A DNA stretch of 64,000 bases from Proteles cristata cristata (Eukaryota > Chordata > Mammalia > Carnivora > Hyaenidae). The notes beneath the pieces were generated by a model that worked only from the letters and a program-made list of their open reading frames with translations, made no database searches and had not been told where the DNA came from. A program made the translations under genes and the position numbers. Shown here in pieces: positions 10,577 through 22,053 of the stretch. Where the stretch lies: the NCBI GenBank assembly GCA_017311185.1, contig JAESUZ010001062.1, forward strand, positions 124,001-188,000, read 5' to 3'. Numbering within the stretch: the stretch's first letter is position 1; every line of letters begins with the position of its first letter.

Positions 10577-11212
10577 AAAGTGGATTTATTTTAATGTGAA
10601 GTGCTTAGAAGAAAACCTCCCACTTCCATAACATAAAGTATGTTAATTTCTATGATAATATATGTAACTGCTTATTTTGCAGCAAGATATTTAATCACTT
10701 AATTGTTTCCAGCTGTTAACTTTATTATAATTTTGAAATGAAGAATAGGAACAGAGAGGTGAATATCTTATGTGCTTTTCAAATGTTATTTAATATTAGT
10801 AAGTGGTATTTTGGGAGTCAGACTTAGGTCTTCCTCCAACTAAAGCTCATGCTTTTAATCTCTATGCAATACCATTTCCCCTGAACATAATATCTTGATC
10901 AGAGGAATAGGGGTTACACATGTTTCCAACCCCATCAGCTTCTCAGAGAAAATAGATGCTTTTAATTGCCAAAAGCTTAATAGAACTATCATAGCTATCT
11001 AATATCAACTCTGTAAATTATGTAAAATAATCCATAGTTCTGTTTATTCTGTAAAATAAGAATAAACCACTACTTTTAAAATCTATATGTAAAATAAAAT
11101 TCAAGGTAAACAAGCTTGGGGCAGAGTATACAGTAGTGTCCTGGAGTAGTATCTGATGCAATAAAATTTCAGGGTCACTGATAAACACATGCAGTTGTGG
11201 GTTTTTTTGTTT

Positions 11213-11427
11213 TTTAATTTTTTTTAATGTTTTATTTATTTCTAGGAGATAGAGACAGCGTGAGCAGGGGAGGGTCAGAGAGAGAGGGAGTCACAGACTG
11301 AAACAGGCTCCAGGCTCTGAGCTGGCAGTCAGCACAGAGCCCGACGCAGGGCTCGAACCCACGAACCGCGAGATCATGACCTAAGTGAAAGTCGGACGCT
11401 TAACCGACTAAGCCACCCAGGCGCCCC
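11213..11427 (-). mobile_element. Young felid SINE, antisense
   Basis: Near-consensus copy with 'gagcaggggagggtcagag', 'cgaacccacgaaccgcgagatcatgac' and head 'ccacccaggcgcccc'. It sits in intron 12, about 160 bp before exon 13. Flanking duplication was not resolved. Confidence 0.9.
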
Positions 11428-11585
11428 AACATTTGTATCTTTTCATTGTTTTCATGACTTTGTGCTCAAGGCTAGCCATTATTGGTTCTTAGTGGAGAAA
11501 GTAGGTAGGATGATAATTCTTACCTACTCAAATGAGCTTCCCATCTTTTCTAAATAGTATGGTTTTATTCTCGTTCCTTTTGCAG

Positions 11586-11801
11586 GGAGCCTTCTGGGGT
11601 CTAGTCGTCGGACTTGTGATTGGCCTCATTCGAATGATTGCAGAGTTTGCCTATGGAACAGGAAGTTGCTTAGCTGCCAGTAACTGTCCCAAGATCATCT
11701 GTGGAGTGCACTATCTGTACTTTGCCATCATCCTCTTTTTTGTTTCCTTCCTCGTCATCCTGGGAATTTCCCTGTTAACAAAACCCATTCCTGATGTACA
11801 T
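11586..11801 (+). CDS. SLC5A4: SLC5A4 (SGLT3) exon 13
   Basis: 216-nt coding exon after 'ccttttgcag', phase 0 at both ends. It reads [72 protein letters not shown]. It encodes two membrane helices around the extracellular 'GTGSCxxxSNCP' loop with its paired cysteines, and the start of the large intracellular loop. The match to remembered SGLT3 is close along the whole exon. The donor is GTGAGT. A SINE begins 29 bases beyond the donor. Confidence 0.95.
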
Positions 11802-11830
11802 GTGAGTACTCATTTCAAAATAAGAATTCT

Positions 11831-12054
11831 TGGGGCGCCTGGATACCTCAGTCAGTTAAGTGACTGACTCTTGATTTTGGCTCAGGTCATGATCCCAGGG
11901 TCATGAGATCAAGCTCCATGTCAGTGTCTGCACTGAACATGGAGCCTGCTTGGGATTCTCTCTCTGTCTCTCTGTCTCTCTCTCTTGCTTGCTCGCTCTC
12001 TGTTTCTCACTCTCTCTCTCTCTCTTTTCCTTTGCCCTTCTCCCCCATTTTCTC

Positions 12055-12093
<39 letters not shown>

Positions 12094-12094
12094 A
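11831..12094 (+). mobile_element. Older-type carnivore SINE with long AAAT tail
   Basis: Head 'ggggcgcctggatacctcag', a 'gactgactcttgattttggctcaggtcatgatcccaggg' body of the older subfamily split over 11860-11900, a CT-rich block, then about ten AAAT units (12054-12093). Weak TSD 'agaattctt' on the left and 'agagttctt' on the right. Confidence 0.88.
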
Positions 12095-12329
12095 TTAGAG
12101 TTCTTTGCCTTTCGAGGTATTAGGAAATGGGCTTCACCCTTAAAAAACTTCACAAATCTTTATCTTTGTTATAAGATACCAGGAAGAGAGGATTAGTGCT
12201 ACCTAAGAGACTGGAAAAGACTTCACAGCTGGGACTATTTGGGGATGAGTAGAATTTCATATACAATAAAAACATCAATACAGAGATTTAAAAAAATAAG
12301 TACATGATACTAGGTGGCAGGAAAAAGAA

Positions 12330-12791
12330 ATAGAATGAGATGCCTTTCAAATTGGCAAAAAGGTTTAATATTAATATGTCCACTATTGGTAAGGATGTTG
12401 GGAAATGTCCACTCTCCAAAATCATTGGTAATGTATGAATTTTATAATTTCTAGGAGGACAATTAGGGAATATGTATCAATTATAATTAAAATTCTCATA
12501 CCTTATAAACCAACAACCCCATTTCTAGGAACTTATTGTGTAGAAATACACAAATAGGAAAAATATACATATAAAGATATTATCTGCAAAAGGTTTCTAG
12601 TAGAAAAAGATGGAAACAACCTAAATTTCCATTACTAGTGAAATGGATACACAAGCACATGGTACACTAAATACCATGCAGCTGTTCAAAAGCCTGAGGA
12701 GCTCTATCATTTGCTTTCTTAAATGTCCATGATATGGTTCAGTGGAGAAAAACTTGCAGAATAATATGGTATTATATAAGATCACCTTTTG

Positions 12792-12831
<40 letters not shown>

Positions 12832-12870
12832 TGGTCTAACAATGGAAAAAATACCTTAAAGCATATACAC
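12330..12870 (+). repeat. Ancient L1 3' region with (AC)n
   Basis: Words typical of old L1 3' ends: 'aaccaacaaccccatttctaggaacttat', 'gatggaaacaacctaaatttccatt' and 'ggtacactaaataccatgcagctgttcaaa'. An (AC)n run lies at 12797-12830. Confidence 0.65.
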
Positions 12871-12964
12871 CAGAAAGTTTTTTTTTTCCCTAGTGGACTT
12901 GTGTGGCCTTAGATAGTTTATTTTTATTTTTTAATTTAATTTATTTTATCTTTTTATTTTCTTA

Positions 12965-13055
12965 AATAGCTTATTGTCAAGTTGGTTTCCATATAACACC
13001 CAGTGCTCATGGTTTCCATATAACACCCAGTGCTCATCCCAACAAGTGCCCTCAA
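12965..13055 (-). mobile_element. Very short L1 3' end with internal 27-bp duplication
   Basis: Antisense L1 terminus ('aatagcttattgtcaagttgg') in which the 27-bp unit starting 'ggtttccatataacaccc' occurs twice head to tail (12984-13010 and 13011-13037), then 'cccaacaagtgccctc'. Confidence 0.85.
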
Positions 13056-13095
13056 TAAAAGGTATCTCTGGGGGAAACACTGTAGAGGAGCAGCA

Positions 13096-14738
13096 AATAT
13101 TAGTCATTTTTTTAATAGACAGTTTATTGTCAAATTAGTTTCCACATAACACCCAGTGCTCATCCCCACGAGTGCCCTCCTCCATACCAATCCCCCCTAC
13201 CCCCTACATCCATCAGTTCTGTTTTTGTCAGCATTCAAGAGTCTCTCATGGTTTGCCTCTCTCCCTTTCCCCCACCATTTCCGCCCTTCTTCTCCCCCTT
13301 GGTCCTCTGTTAAGTTCCTCCTAATCCTCCTATACGTGCACACATATGATATTTGTCCTTCTCTGCCTGACTTATTTCGCTCAGCATAACACCCTCAAGG
13401 TCCATCCATGTTGCTACACATGGCCAGATTTCATTGTTTCTCATTGCCATGTAGTATTCCATGGTATAGATAAACCACATCTTCTTGATCCATTCATCTG
13501 TTGATGGACACTTAGGCTCTTTCCATGTTTTAGCTATTGTGGAGAGTGCTGCTATGAACATTGGGGTACATGTGCTCCTATGCATCAGCATTTCTGTATC
13601 CCTTGGGTAAATTCCTAGCAGTGCTATTGCTAGGTCATAGGAGAGTTCTATTGCTAATTTTTTGAGGAACCTCCACACTGTTTTCCAGAGGGGCTGTACC
13701 AGTTTACATTCCCAGCAACAGTGTAGGAGGGTGCCCGTTTCTCCACATCCTCGCCAGCATCTCGTGTTCTGATTTGCTCATTTTAGCCACTCTGACTGGC
13801 GTGAGGTGGTATCTCAGTGTGGTTTTGATTTGTATTTCCCTGATAAGTAGGGATGCTGAGCATCATTTCATATGTTTGTTGGCCATCTGGATGTCCTCTT
13901 TGGAGAAGTGTCTGTCCACATCTTCTGCCCATTTCTTTACTGGGTTATTTGTTTTTTGGGTGTGGAGTTTGGTGAGTTCCTTATAGATTCTGGATATCAA
14001 CCCTTTATCTGATATGTGGTTTGCAACTATCTTTTCCCATTCCATTGGTTGCCTATTAGTTTTGTGGGTTGTTTCCTTTGCCGTGCAGAAGCTTTTAATC
14101 TTGATGAGGTCCCAATTGTTTATTTTTGCTCTTGATTCCTTTGCTTTAAGATGTCATTACTACCCAAAGCTGTCTACACATTCAATGCAATTCCAATCAA
14201 AATTGCACCAGCATACTTCTCAAAGTTAGAGCAAACTATCCTAAAATTTGTATGGAACCACAAAAGACCCCGAATAGCCAAAGTAATACTGAAAAATACC
14301 AAAACGGGAGGTATCACCATCCCAGACTTTAGCCTCTACTACAAAGCTGTCATCATCAAGACAGTATGGTATTGGCACAAAAACAGACAAATATACCAAT
14401 GGAACAGAATTGAGAACTCAGAAGTGGACCCAAAAGTATACAGCCAACTGATATTTGACAAAGCAGGAAATAATATTCAATGGAAAAAAAGACAGCCTCT
14501 TTAACAGATGATGTTGGGAGAACTAGACAGCAACATGCAAAAGAATGAAACTAGATCAATTTCTCACACCATACACAAAAATAAACTCGAAATGGATAAA
14601 GGACCTGAAAGTGAGACAGGAAACCATCAAAACCCTAGAGGAGAAAGCAGGAAACAACCTCTTTGACCTCCACCGCAGCAACCTCTTACTTGACACATTC
14701 CCCCAAAGCAAAGCAATCAAGAATATTAGTCATTTTTT
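13096..14738 (-). mobile_element. 5'-inverted (twin-primed) L1
   Basis: L1 with its 3' end at the left. Antisense 3'UTR and ORF2 C-terminus run from 13113 to 14148. At 14149 the orientation flips and sense ORF2 sequence ([20 protein letters not shown]...) runs to 14721. The two parts are neighbours in L1 coordinates and share about 15 bp at the joint. The whole is flanked by a perfect 17-bp TSD, 'aatattagtcatttttt', at 13096-13112 and 14722-14738. This is the classic product of twin priming. ORF2 pieces are non-functional. Confidence 0.93.
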
Positions 14739-15311
14739 AACTTAAATATTGCTTACATACCAACATTATTTGAATGTATTACTCATGTGTATAACTTTTA
14801 TTTATTTTGCACTTATCACTCAGTCTTTGAAGCAGTATTTATTTGCATATTCCCTTAGAAAGTAGTAAATATTATTTGTGGATGGGGAAATCCAAAACAC
14901 AGAATGGTTCACATTACTTTATCAAAGACATGTCACCAGAAGTCACAACAAATATTTGTGTTGAATATTGGGAGTTGAATGAAAAAAAAAAACTAGAAAA
15001 TATATTATATTTTTCAAAGAAATATAAACATTAAGCTTTATATGGCAACAAAAATAACTACAATTTATTATTAAGTTTTTTAAAAAATGTGTCTAAAGGA
15101 TCAATAACACCATTTATGTAATTTATGTTTATGTTTTATAAATATACTATGAGGTTTGAATTTTCAAAATGGACTGATAAATATCAAAAGTCACATCAGA
15201 GAACTTTATGAGTAGTGTTGTGGATCTAACCTAGCAATTCAGTAAAAAGAAATCTCAGAATGATACTTTTTTTTGGCAAGACTAAAAAGTACCTGTCCAA
15301 GTTAGAACAAA
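14739..15311 (+). other. Intron 13 sequence without recognised features
   Basis: AT-rich, apparently unique intron sequence between two L1 insertions. No repeats or genes recognised. Confidence 0.6.
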
Positions 15312-15326
15312 AATTCAAGGAGCCCA
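15312..15326. repeat. Left TSD of the intron-13 L1
   Basis: 'aattcaaggagccca', identical to 22261-22275; with the preceding A residues the match extends by a few more bases. Confidence 0.93.
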
Positions 15327-15615
15327 GGATTTCTTCCAGTTAGCGAAATCAGTTGATAATTATCTATTTGTGTCTACATCTTTCACTGCTTGAGGAGCAT
15401 ATACAGAATTTGGACAATGATGTACAGTGGGAAAGTGCTGCACTACCTGAAGGGAAACTTGAATTTAAACCCAGGATTCATTCAAGAAAAAGCTGCATAA
15501 CTGAGCCAGGACTGCAGCTGCACCTTATTCTACATGCCATGCAGTTTGGTTTCCATTTTCAAGGACAATGTGCTTGTCCATGGCTCACCCTGTGTTGTGA
15601 CACAGAGACTTCTGA
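15327..15615 (+). other. Unique leader between TSD and L1 5'UTR
   Basis: Sequence starting 'ggatttcttccagttagcg' lies inside the TSD boundary but has no counterpart in the 5' ends of the L1 at 44500-44915 or 47000-47776, which start with a CAAGATGGC-type motif. It reads like ordinary genomic DNA. See the finding on 5' transduction. Confidence 0.6.
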
Positions 15616-15628
15616 AAACTCCCGGAAA

Positions 15629-15968
15629 GAGACGCGCAGACACCGGGCATCCGCGCTCCTGGCTGGCTGGAACTCGAGAGGGAAGGCAAAGAGCTAAAAA
15701 CTGGGAAATTTGCCTGTGAGTTCGTACTTCGGGTGACGAGCCATAGAGAGACCCGGTTTTCCTCACTCCAGCGGCGGCGCGCCTGCCGCCATTGTAGCTC
15801 CAGGGCAGCTGGGACCCCTGAAGGAGACGCGCAGACACCGGGCGTCCGCGCTCCTGGCTGGCTGGAACTCGAGAGGGAAGGCAAAGAGCTAAAAACTGGG
15901 AAATTTGCCTGTGAGTTCGTGTTTCGGGTGACGAGCCATAGAGAGACCCGGTTTTCCTCACTCCAGCG
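15629..15968 (+). repeat. Tandem units in the L1 5'UTR
   Basis: The block starting 'gagacgcgcagacaccgggc' occurs at 15629 and again at 15824, a period of 195 bp. The first copy is complete and the second runs about 145 bp ('ctcactccagcgg') before leaving the repeat. The units are GC-rich with several CpGs and nearly identical. They resemble promoter monomers in layout. Confidence 0.9.
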
Positions 15969-17266
15969 GGCTCAGGCTACGCGGACCCGGCAGGCAAGCC
16001 CCCGCGCATGCGCACCAGCCCGACCCAGAGAAGGAAGCAGCGATCCTGACTCAGCCCCCAGAGCTCAGCAGGGAGCCTGGAATAGCCCGAGGGGGTTGTC
16101 TGGGAAGCTGTGACTAATGCAACTTCAGCGGGGCGCGGACTGGGATTTGGAGATTGGAACTGGCCTGGGTTGAAGAGTGCAACCAACTTCGGCTGCGTCC
16201 CCGGAACGGGGAGTTGACATGCCAAAAAAAAAAAAAAGCGAGCTGCAGCGCGGGGTTCAAGAAGGGACTGGAGCACTGTCACTCTCCTCCCCACAATCGC
16301 CAAGGCAGAACCCCCGCCTGAGGCATCGGATCACGCCACGCCCATCCCTGCCTGAGAGGTGCCCTCCTCCCTTTTTTTTCTTTTTCCCTTTTTTTTTTCT
16401 TCTTTCTTTTTTTTTTCCCCTTTCTTTTCTCTTTTTTTCTTCTTCTTTCTCTTTTCTCGCTTTTTTCCCCAAAACACTGACCTGATTAACTCTGGTCGCC
16501 AGCTTGCTTAAACAATCACAACAAGTCCATTCTGTAAATGTAAATTCTACACCTACCGACCTTTTCAGCTATTTCTCTCAGGAGTAATTAGACTATATAG
16601 TTTCTCTGGATAATTCCAGCATCCTTCTCTCACCTATCCAACCATATTCTACCCTTTACCTCTTTGAAAAAGTTTCTTATCCCTTCTGCCTGTTCATTCT
16701 ATTTCCAAATCTGCCTTGTCTCGCCCTGCCTTCTCTCTTTTTCTCTATGCTCTTCAACCAGCACTGCATACACACGGCTATTTAACTGTAGCTGGGAAAT
16801 CCAGGTATATGCTTTAAACCGTTCTTTGTCCATCGGTTTTCTTCTTTTTTCCTTTTCTTTCCCCCTTTTTGACCCTTTTATGTATTTTATGCTCCCTATT
16901 CGCCCTCCCTCCTCCGTCTTTTCTATTAACTTTTTCGTTTTCCCTCTCACTTTGCATGTTAGTTGAATCAGCCTGTGCGTTTGTGTGCTCCTGCTCCCTG
17001 TGTGTTTGTCTGTCTGTTTTCTTTTCCAGGGCTACCTCAAGAAACAAGCTAGAGTACACAAGGTGAAGAGTCCCAAATATCACTACGAATAGGAAAATAA
17101 AATAACTAAGGTCCCAACAAGAGTGACCGAGGGATACCATTTAAAAAACAATCTCTGAAAGGATAGGCGCTGGAAAGTCAAAGAGTTTCTTGGATATAGC
17201 AGTGCTCATAGAAACAGAGAGCATAACAGGTCTTTAAAACCAACAAGAGCCGGAAAGCTAACTAAA

Positions 17267-18159
17267 ATGACGAAACGAAAGAGCTCTCCTCCAAAGAAAC
17301 TCCAAGAAGAAATGACAGCTAATGAACTGCTCAAAACAGATATCAGCAGCATAAGTGAACAAGATTTTAGAATAATAATGGTGAAATTAATAGCAGGGCT
17401 TGAAAAAAACATAGGGGACATCAAAGAAACTATGGCTACAGACAGAATGGAAAATAAAAATAGGCATGAAGAAATAAAAATGCGATAAATGAGATACATA
17501 ATAAATTAGAGGCCTCCAACGCACGGCTTGAAGAGGCAGAAAGGAGAATAAGTGATTTAGAAGACACCATTCTAGAAAAACAAGAAGCTGACAAAAAAAG
17601 AGACAAACTGATCCAGGAACAGGAAAGAAGAATTCGAGAGCTCAGCGACACAGTCAAACGCAACAATATCCGTATCATAGGAATCCCAGAAGAGGAAGAG
17701 AGAGGGAAAGGTGGTGAGGGAGTCCTGGAAAAAATTATAGCAGAGAACTTCCCCGACCTGGGGAAGGAAGTCAATGTGGAAATACAAGAGGCTCAGAGGA
17801 CTCCTCTCAGACGTAACTTGAATCGATCTTCTGCACGACATATCATCATAAAAATGGCAAAATACAAGGACAAAGAGAGAATTTTGAAAGCAGCTAGGGA
17901 GAAAAGGGCCCTCACATACAAAGGGAAACCCATCAGAGTGGTGACAGACCTATCTACTGAAACGTGGCAGGCCAGAAAGGAATGGCAGGAGATCTTCAAT
18001 GTGATGAACAGTAAAAATATGCAGCCAAGAATCCTCTATCCAGCAAGCCTGTCATTCAAAATAGAAGGAGAGATAAAAACCTTTCCAAACAAACAGAAAT
18101 TGAAAGAATTTGTCACCACGAAGCCAGCCCTACAAGAAATTCTGAGGGGGGTGCTCTGA
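17267..18159 (+). pseudogene. L1 ORF1 (RNA-binding protein), one frameshift
   Basis: Starts MTKRKSSPPKKLQEEMTANE. The first part continues to about 17480, where one A is missing from a run ('gaagaaataaaaatgcg' against the six-A version in other copies) and the frame shifts to a stop at 17486. The second frame then stays open to TGA at 18157-18159. It covers the coiled coil (EEAERRISDLEDTILEKQEA), the RRM-like part (RNNIRIIGIPEEEE) and the C-terminal domain. ORF1p normally trimerises and packages L1 RNA. A single-base lesion suggests recent decay. Confidence 0.92.
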
Positions 18160-18205
18160 AGGAAAGGTTGCAAGGAACAAAGATTCTAGAGACACCACCA
18201 CAAAC

Positions 18206-21200
18206 ATGAACCCTACAAAAGATACAAAGACTCTAAACCCACATATTTCAATAATAACACTGAATGTAAATGGGCTGAATGCTCCAATCAAAAGACATAG
18301 GGTAGCAGAATGGATTAAAAAACAAAATCCATCTATATGTTGTCTACAAGAAACTCATTTTAGATGGGAAGATACCTTCAGATTAAAAGTAAGGGGATGG
18401 AGAAATATATATCATGCTACAGGAAATCAAAAGAAAGCCGGAGTAGCGATACTTATATCAGACAAACTGGACTTTAAATTAAAGACAATCACAAGAGATG
18501 AAGAAGGGCACTACATAATAATTACAGGGTCCATCCATCAGGAAGAACTAACAATCATAAATGTCTATGCACCGAATATGGGAGCACCTAAATATCTAAA
18601 ACAATTAATCACAAACAGAAACAAGCTTCTAGATAAGAATGTGCTAATAGCAGGGGACTTTAATACTCCGCTTACAGCAATGGATAGGTCAACCAGACAG
18701 AAAATCACTAAAGAAATAATGGACTTGAAAGATACATTGGGCCAGATGGACCTGGCGGATATATTTAGAACTTTACATCCTGAGGCCAGGGAATTTACTT
18801 TCTTCTCAAGTGCGCATGGCACATTCTCCAAGATAGATCACATACTGGGACATAAAGCAGCCCTCAATAAATATAAAAGAATAGAGATCATACCATGCAC
18901 ACTGTCAGATCACAATGCTTTGAAACTTGAAATCCATTACAGGAAGAAGTCTGGAAAACTTCCAAAAACATGGAGGTTAAAGAACACCCTTCTAAAGAAT
19001 AATGGGCCAATCAGGCAATTAGAGATGAAATTAAAAAATATATGGAAACAAATGAAAATGAAAACACAACAATTCAAAATCTATGGGATGCGGCCAAGGC
19101 AGTCCTAAGAGGAAAGTACATTGCTCTCCAGGCCTATTTCAAGAGATTAGAAAAAGCGCAAGTCCAAAATCTAACAGCTCACCTAAAGGAACTAGAGGCA
19201 GAGCAACAAGAACGCCCTAAACCCAGTAGAAGAAGAGAAATAGTAAAAATTAGAGCAGAAATAAACAACATAGAGACCAAAGAAACAATTGAACAGATCC
19301 ATGAAACCAAGAGTTGGTTTTTTGAAAAGGTAAACAAAATTGACAAACCTCTAGCCAGACTTATCCAAAAGAAAAGAGAGAGCACCCAAATAGACAAAAT
19401 TATGAATGAAAATGGACTTATTACAACCAACCCCTCAGAAATACAAGCAATTATCAGGGAATACTATGAAAAATTATATGCCAACAAATTGGACAACTTA
19501 GAAGAAATGGACAAATTCCTAAACACACACTCACTACCAAAATTCACACGGGAAGAAATAGAAAACCTGAACAGACCCATAACGAGTGAAGAAATTGAAT
19601 CAGTGATCAAAAATCTCCCAACAAATAAGAACCCTGGACCTGATGGCTTCCCTGGGGAATTCTACCAGACATTTAAAACAGAATTAATCCCAATTCTTCT
19701 CAAGATATTCCAAAAAATAGAAAGCGAAGGAAAACTCCCGGACTCATTTTATGAAGCCAGCATCACACTGATTCCCAAGCCAGACAGAGATCCAGCAAAA
19801 AAAGAGAACTACAGGCCAATATCCTTGATGAATACGGATGCAAAAATTCTCAACAAGATCCTTGCAAATCGAATCCCGCAGCATATAAAAAGAATCATCC
19901 ACCAAGATCAAGTGGGATTCATTCCTGGGTTACAGGGCTGGTTCAACGTTTGCAAATCAATCAATGTGATCCATCATATCAATAAAAGAAAAGATAAAAA
20001 CCATATGATCCTGTCAATAGATGCAGAAAAAGCATTTGACAAATACAGCATCCCTTCTTAATAAAGACTCTCGAGAAAGTTGGGATAGAAGGAACCTACT
20101 TAAACATCATCAAAGCCATCTATGAGAAGATTTCAGCTAACATCATCCTCAACGGGGAAAAACTCAGAGCTTTCCCCCTGAGATCAGGAACACGACAGGG
20201 ATGCCCACTCTCACCACTGTTGTTTAACATAGTGCTGGAAGTCCTAGCATCAACCATCAGACACCAAAAGGAAATCAAAGGCATCAGAATTGGCAAAGAG
20301 GAAGTCAAACTTTCACTCTTCGCAGATGACATGATACTCTACATAGAAAACCCGACAGACTCCACCAGAAGCCTACAAGAACTGATCCAAGAATTCAGCC
20401 AAGTTGCAGGGTACAAAATCAACATACAGAAATCGGTTGCATTTTTATACACCAACAATGAAGCAACAGAAAGAGAAATCAAGAAACTGATCCCATTCAC
20501 AATTGCACAAAAAGCCATAAAATACCTCGGAATAAACCTAACCAAGGATACAAGAGATCTGTATGAGGAAAACTATAGAAAACTTATGAAGGAAATTGAA
20601 GAAGACACAAAGAAATGGAAAAACATTCATGCTCATGGATAGGAAGAATAAATATAGTTAAGATGTCATTACTACCTAAGGCACTCTACACATTCAATGC
20701 AATTCCAATCAAAATTGCACCAGCATACTTCTCAAAACTAGAACAAACTATCCAAAAATGTGTATGGAACCACAAAAGACCCCGAATAGCCAAAGTAATC
20801 CTGAAAAATAAAACCAAAACAGGAGGGATCACCATCCCAGACTGTAGCCTCTACTACAAAGCTGTCATCATCAAGACAGTATGGTATTGGAACAAAAACA
20901 GACACATAGACCAATGGAACAGAATTGAGAACTCAGAAGTGGACCCAAAAGTATACAGCCAACTAATCTTTGACAAAGCAGGAAAGAATATCCGATGGAA
21001 AAAAGACAGTCTTTTTAACAAATGGTGTTGGGAGAACTGGACAGCAACATGCAGAAGAATGAAACTAGATCATTTTCTCACACCATGCACAAAAATAAAC
21101 TCAAAATGGATAAAGTATCTGAACGTGAGACGGGAAACTATCAACACCCTAGAGGAGAAAGCAGGAAACAACCTCCTTGACCTCCACCGCAGCAACTTCT

Positions 21201-22053
21201 TACTTGACATCCCCAAAAGCAAGGGAATCAAGAGCCAAAATAAACTGTTGGGACCTCATCAAGATTAAAAGCTTCTGCACAGCCAAGGAAACAACCCAGA
21301 AAATTAATAGGCAACCAACGGAATGGGAAAAGATAGTTGCAAATGACATATCAGATAAAGGGTTGATATCCAGAATCTACAAGGAACTCACCAAACTACA
21401 CGCCCGAAAAACAAACAACCCAGTGAAGAAATGGGCAGAAGTTATGAACAGACACTTCTCCAAAGAGGACATCCAGATGGCCAACAGACACATGAAACGA
21501 TGCTCAGCATCCCTCCTCATCAGGGAAATACAAATCAAAACCACACTGAGATACCACCTCACGCCAGTCAGAGTGGCTAAAATGAGCCAATCAGAGAACT
21601 CTAGATGCTGGCGAGGATGTGGAGAAACGGGCACCCTCCTACACTGTTGCTGGGAATGTAAACTGGTACAGCCCCTCTGGAAAACAGTGTGGAGGTTCCA
21701 GGAAACTAACAATAGAACTCCCCTATGACCCAGCAATAGCACTGCTAGGAATTTACCCAAGGGATACAGAAATGCTGATGCATAGGAGCACATGTACCCC
21801 AATGTTCATAGCAGCACTCTCCACAATAGCTAAAACATGGAAAGAGCCTAAGTGTCCATCAACAGATGAATGGATCAAGAAGATGTGGTTTATCTATACC
21901 ATGGAATACTACATGGCAATGAGAAACAATGAAATCTGGCCATGTGTAGCCACATGGATGGACCTTGAGGGTGTTATGCTGAGCGAAATAAGTCAGGCAG
22001 AGAAAGACAAATATCATATGTGTGCACGTATAGGAGGATTAGGAGGAACTTAA
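18206..22053 (+). pseudogene. L1 ORF2 (endonuclease/reverse transcriptase), multiple frameshifts
   Basis: Starts MNPTKDTKTLNPHISIITLN. Endonuclease motifs are visible: LNVNGLN, QETHF, INVYAPN, AGDFNTPL and SDHNALKLE. The reverse transcriptase has FADDMILY (FADD codons at 20319-20330). The C-terminal zinc-knuckle-like segment ([19 protein letters not shown]) and terminal IGGLGGT are present. Against the other copies I count lesions at about 19002 (1 nt, shared with the 38-45 kb copy), 20040 (1 nt), 20625 (1 nt), 21209 (2 nt) and 21700 (2 nt). Between them the frames are open, so this is a fairly young but dead copy. Confidence 0.93.

Noticed and set aside
15530..16485. Arginine/proline-rich ORFs in both strands near 15.5-16.5 kb
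   Set aside because: They lie in the GC-rich L1 5'UTR and its tandem units; open frames arise from base composition and show no domain.
18206..22053. Long ORFs that could be read as new host genes (also at 24.7-28.6, 38.3-43.1, 58.2-61.6 kb)
   Set aside because: All translate to L1 ORF1 or ORF2 pieces with the usual endonuclease and FADD-box order, and have frameshifts.
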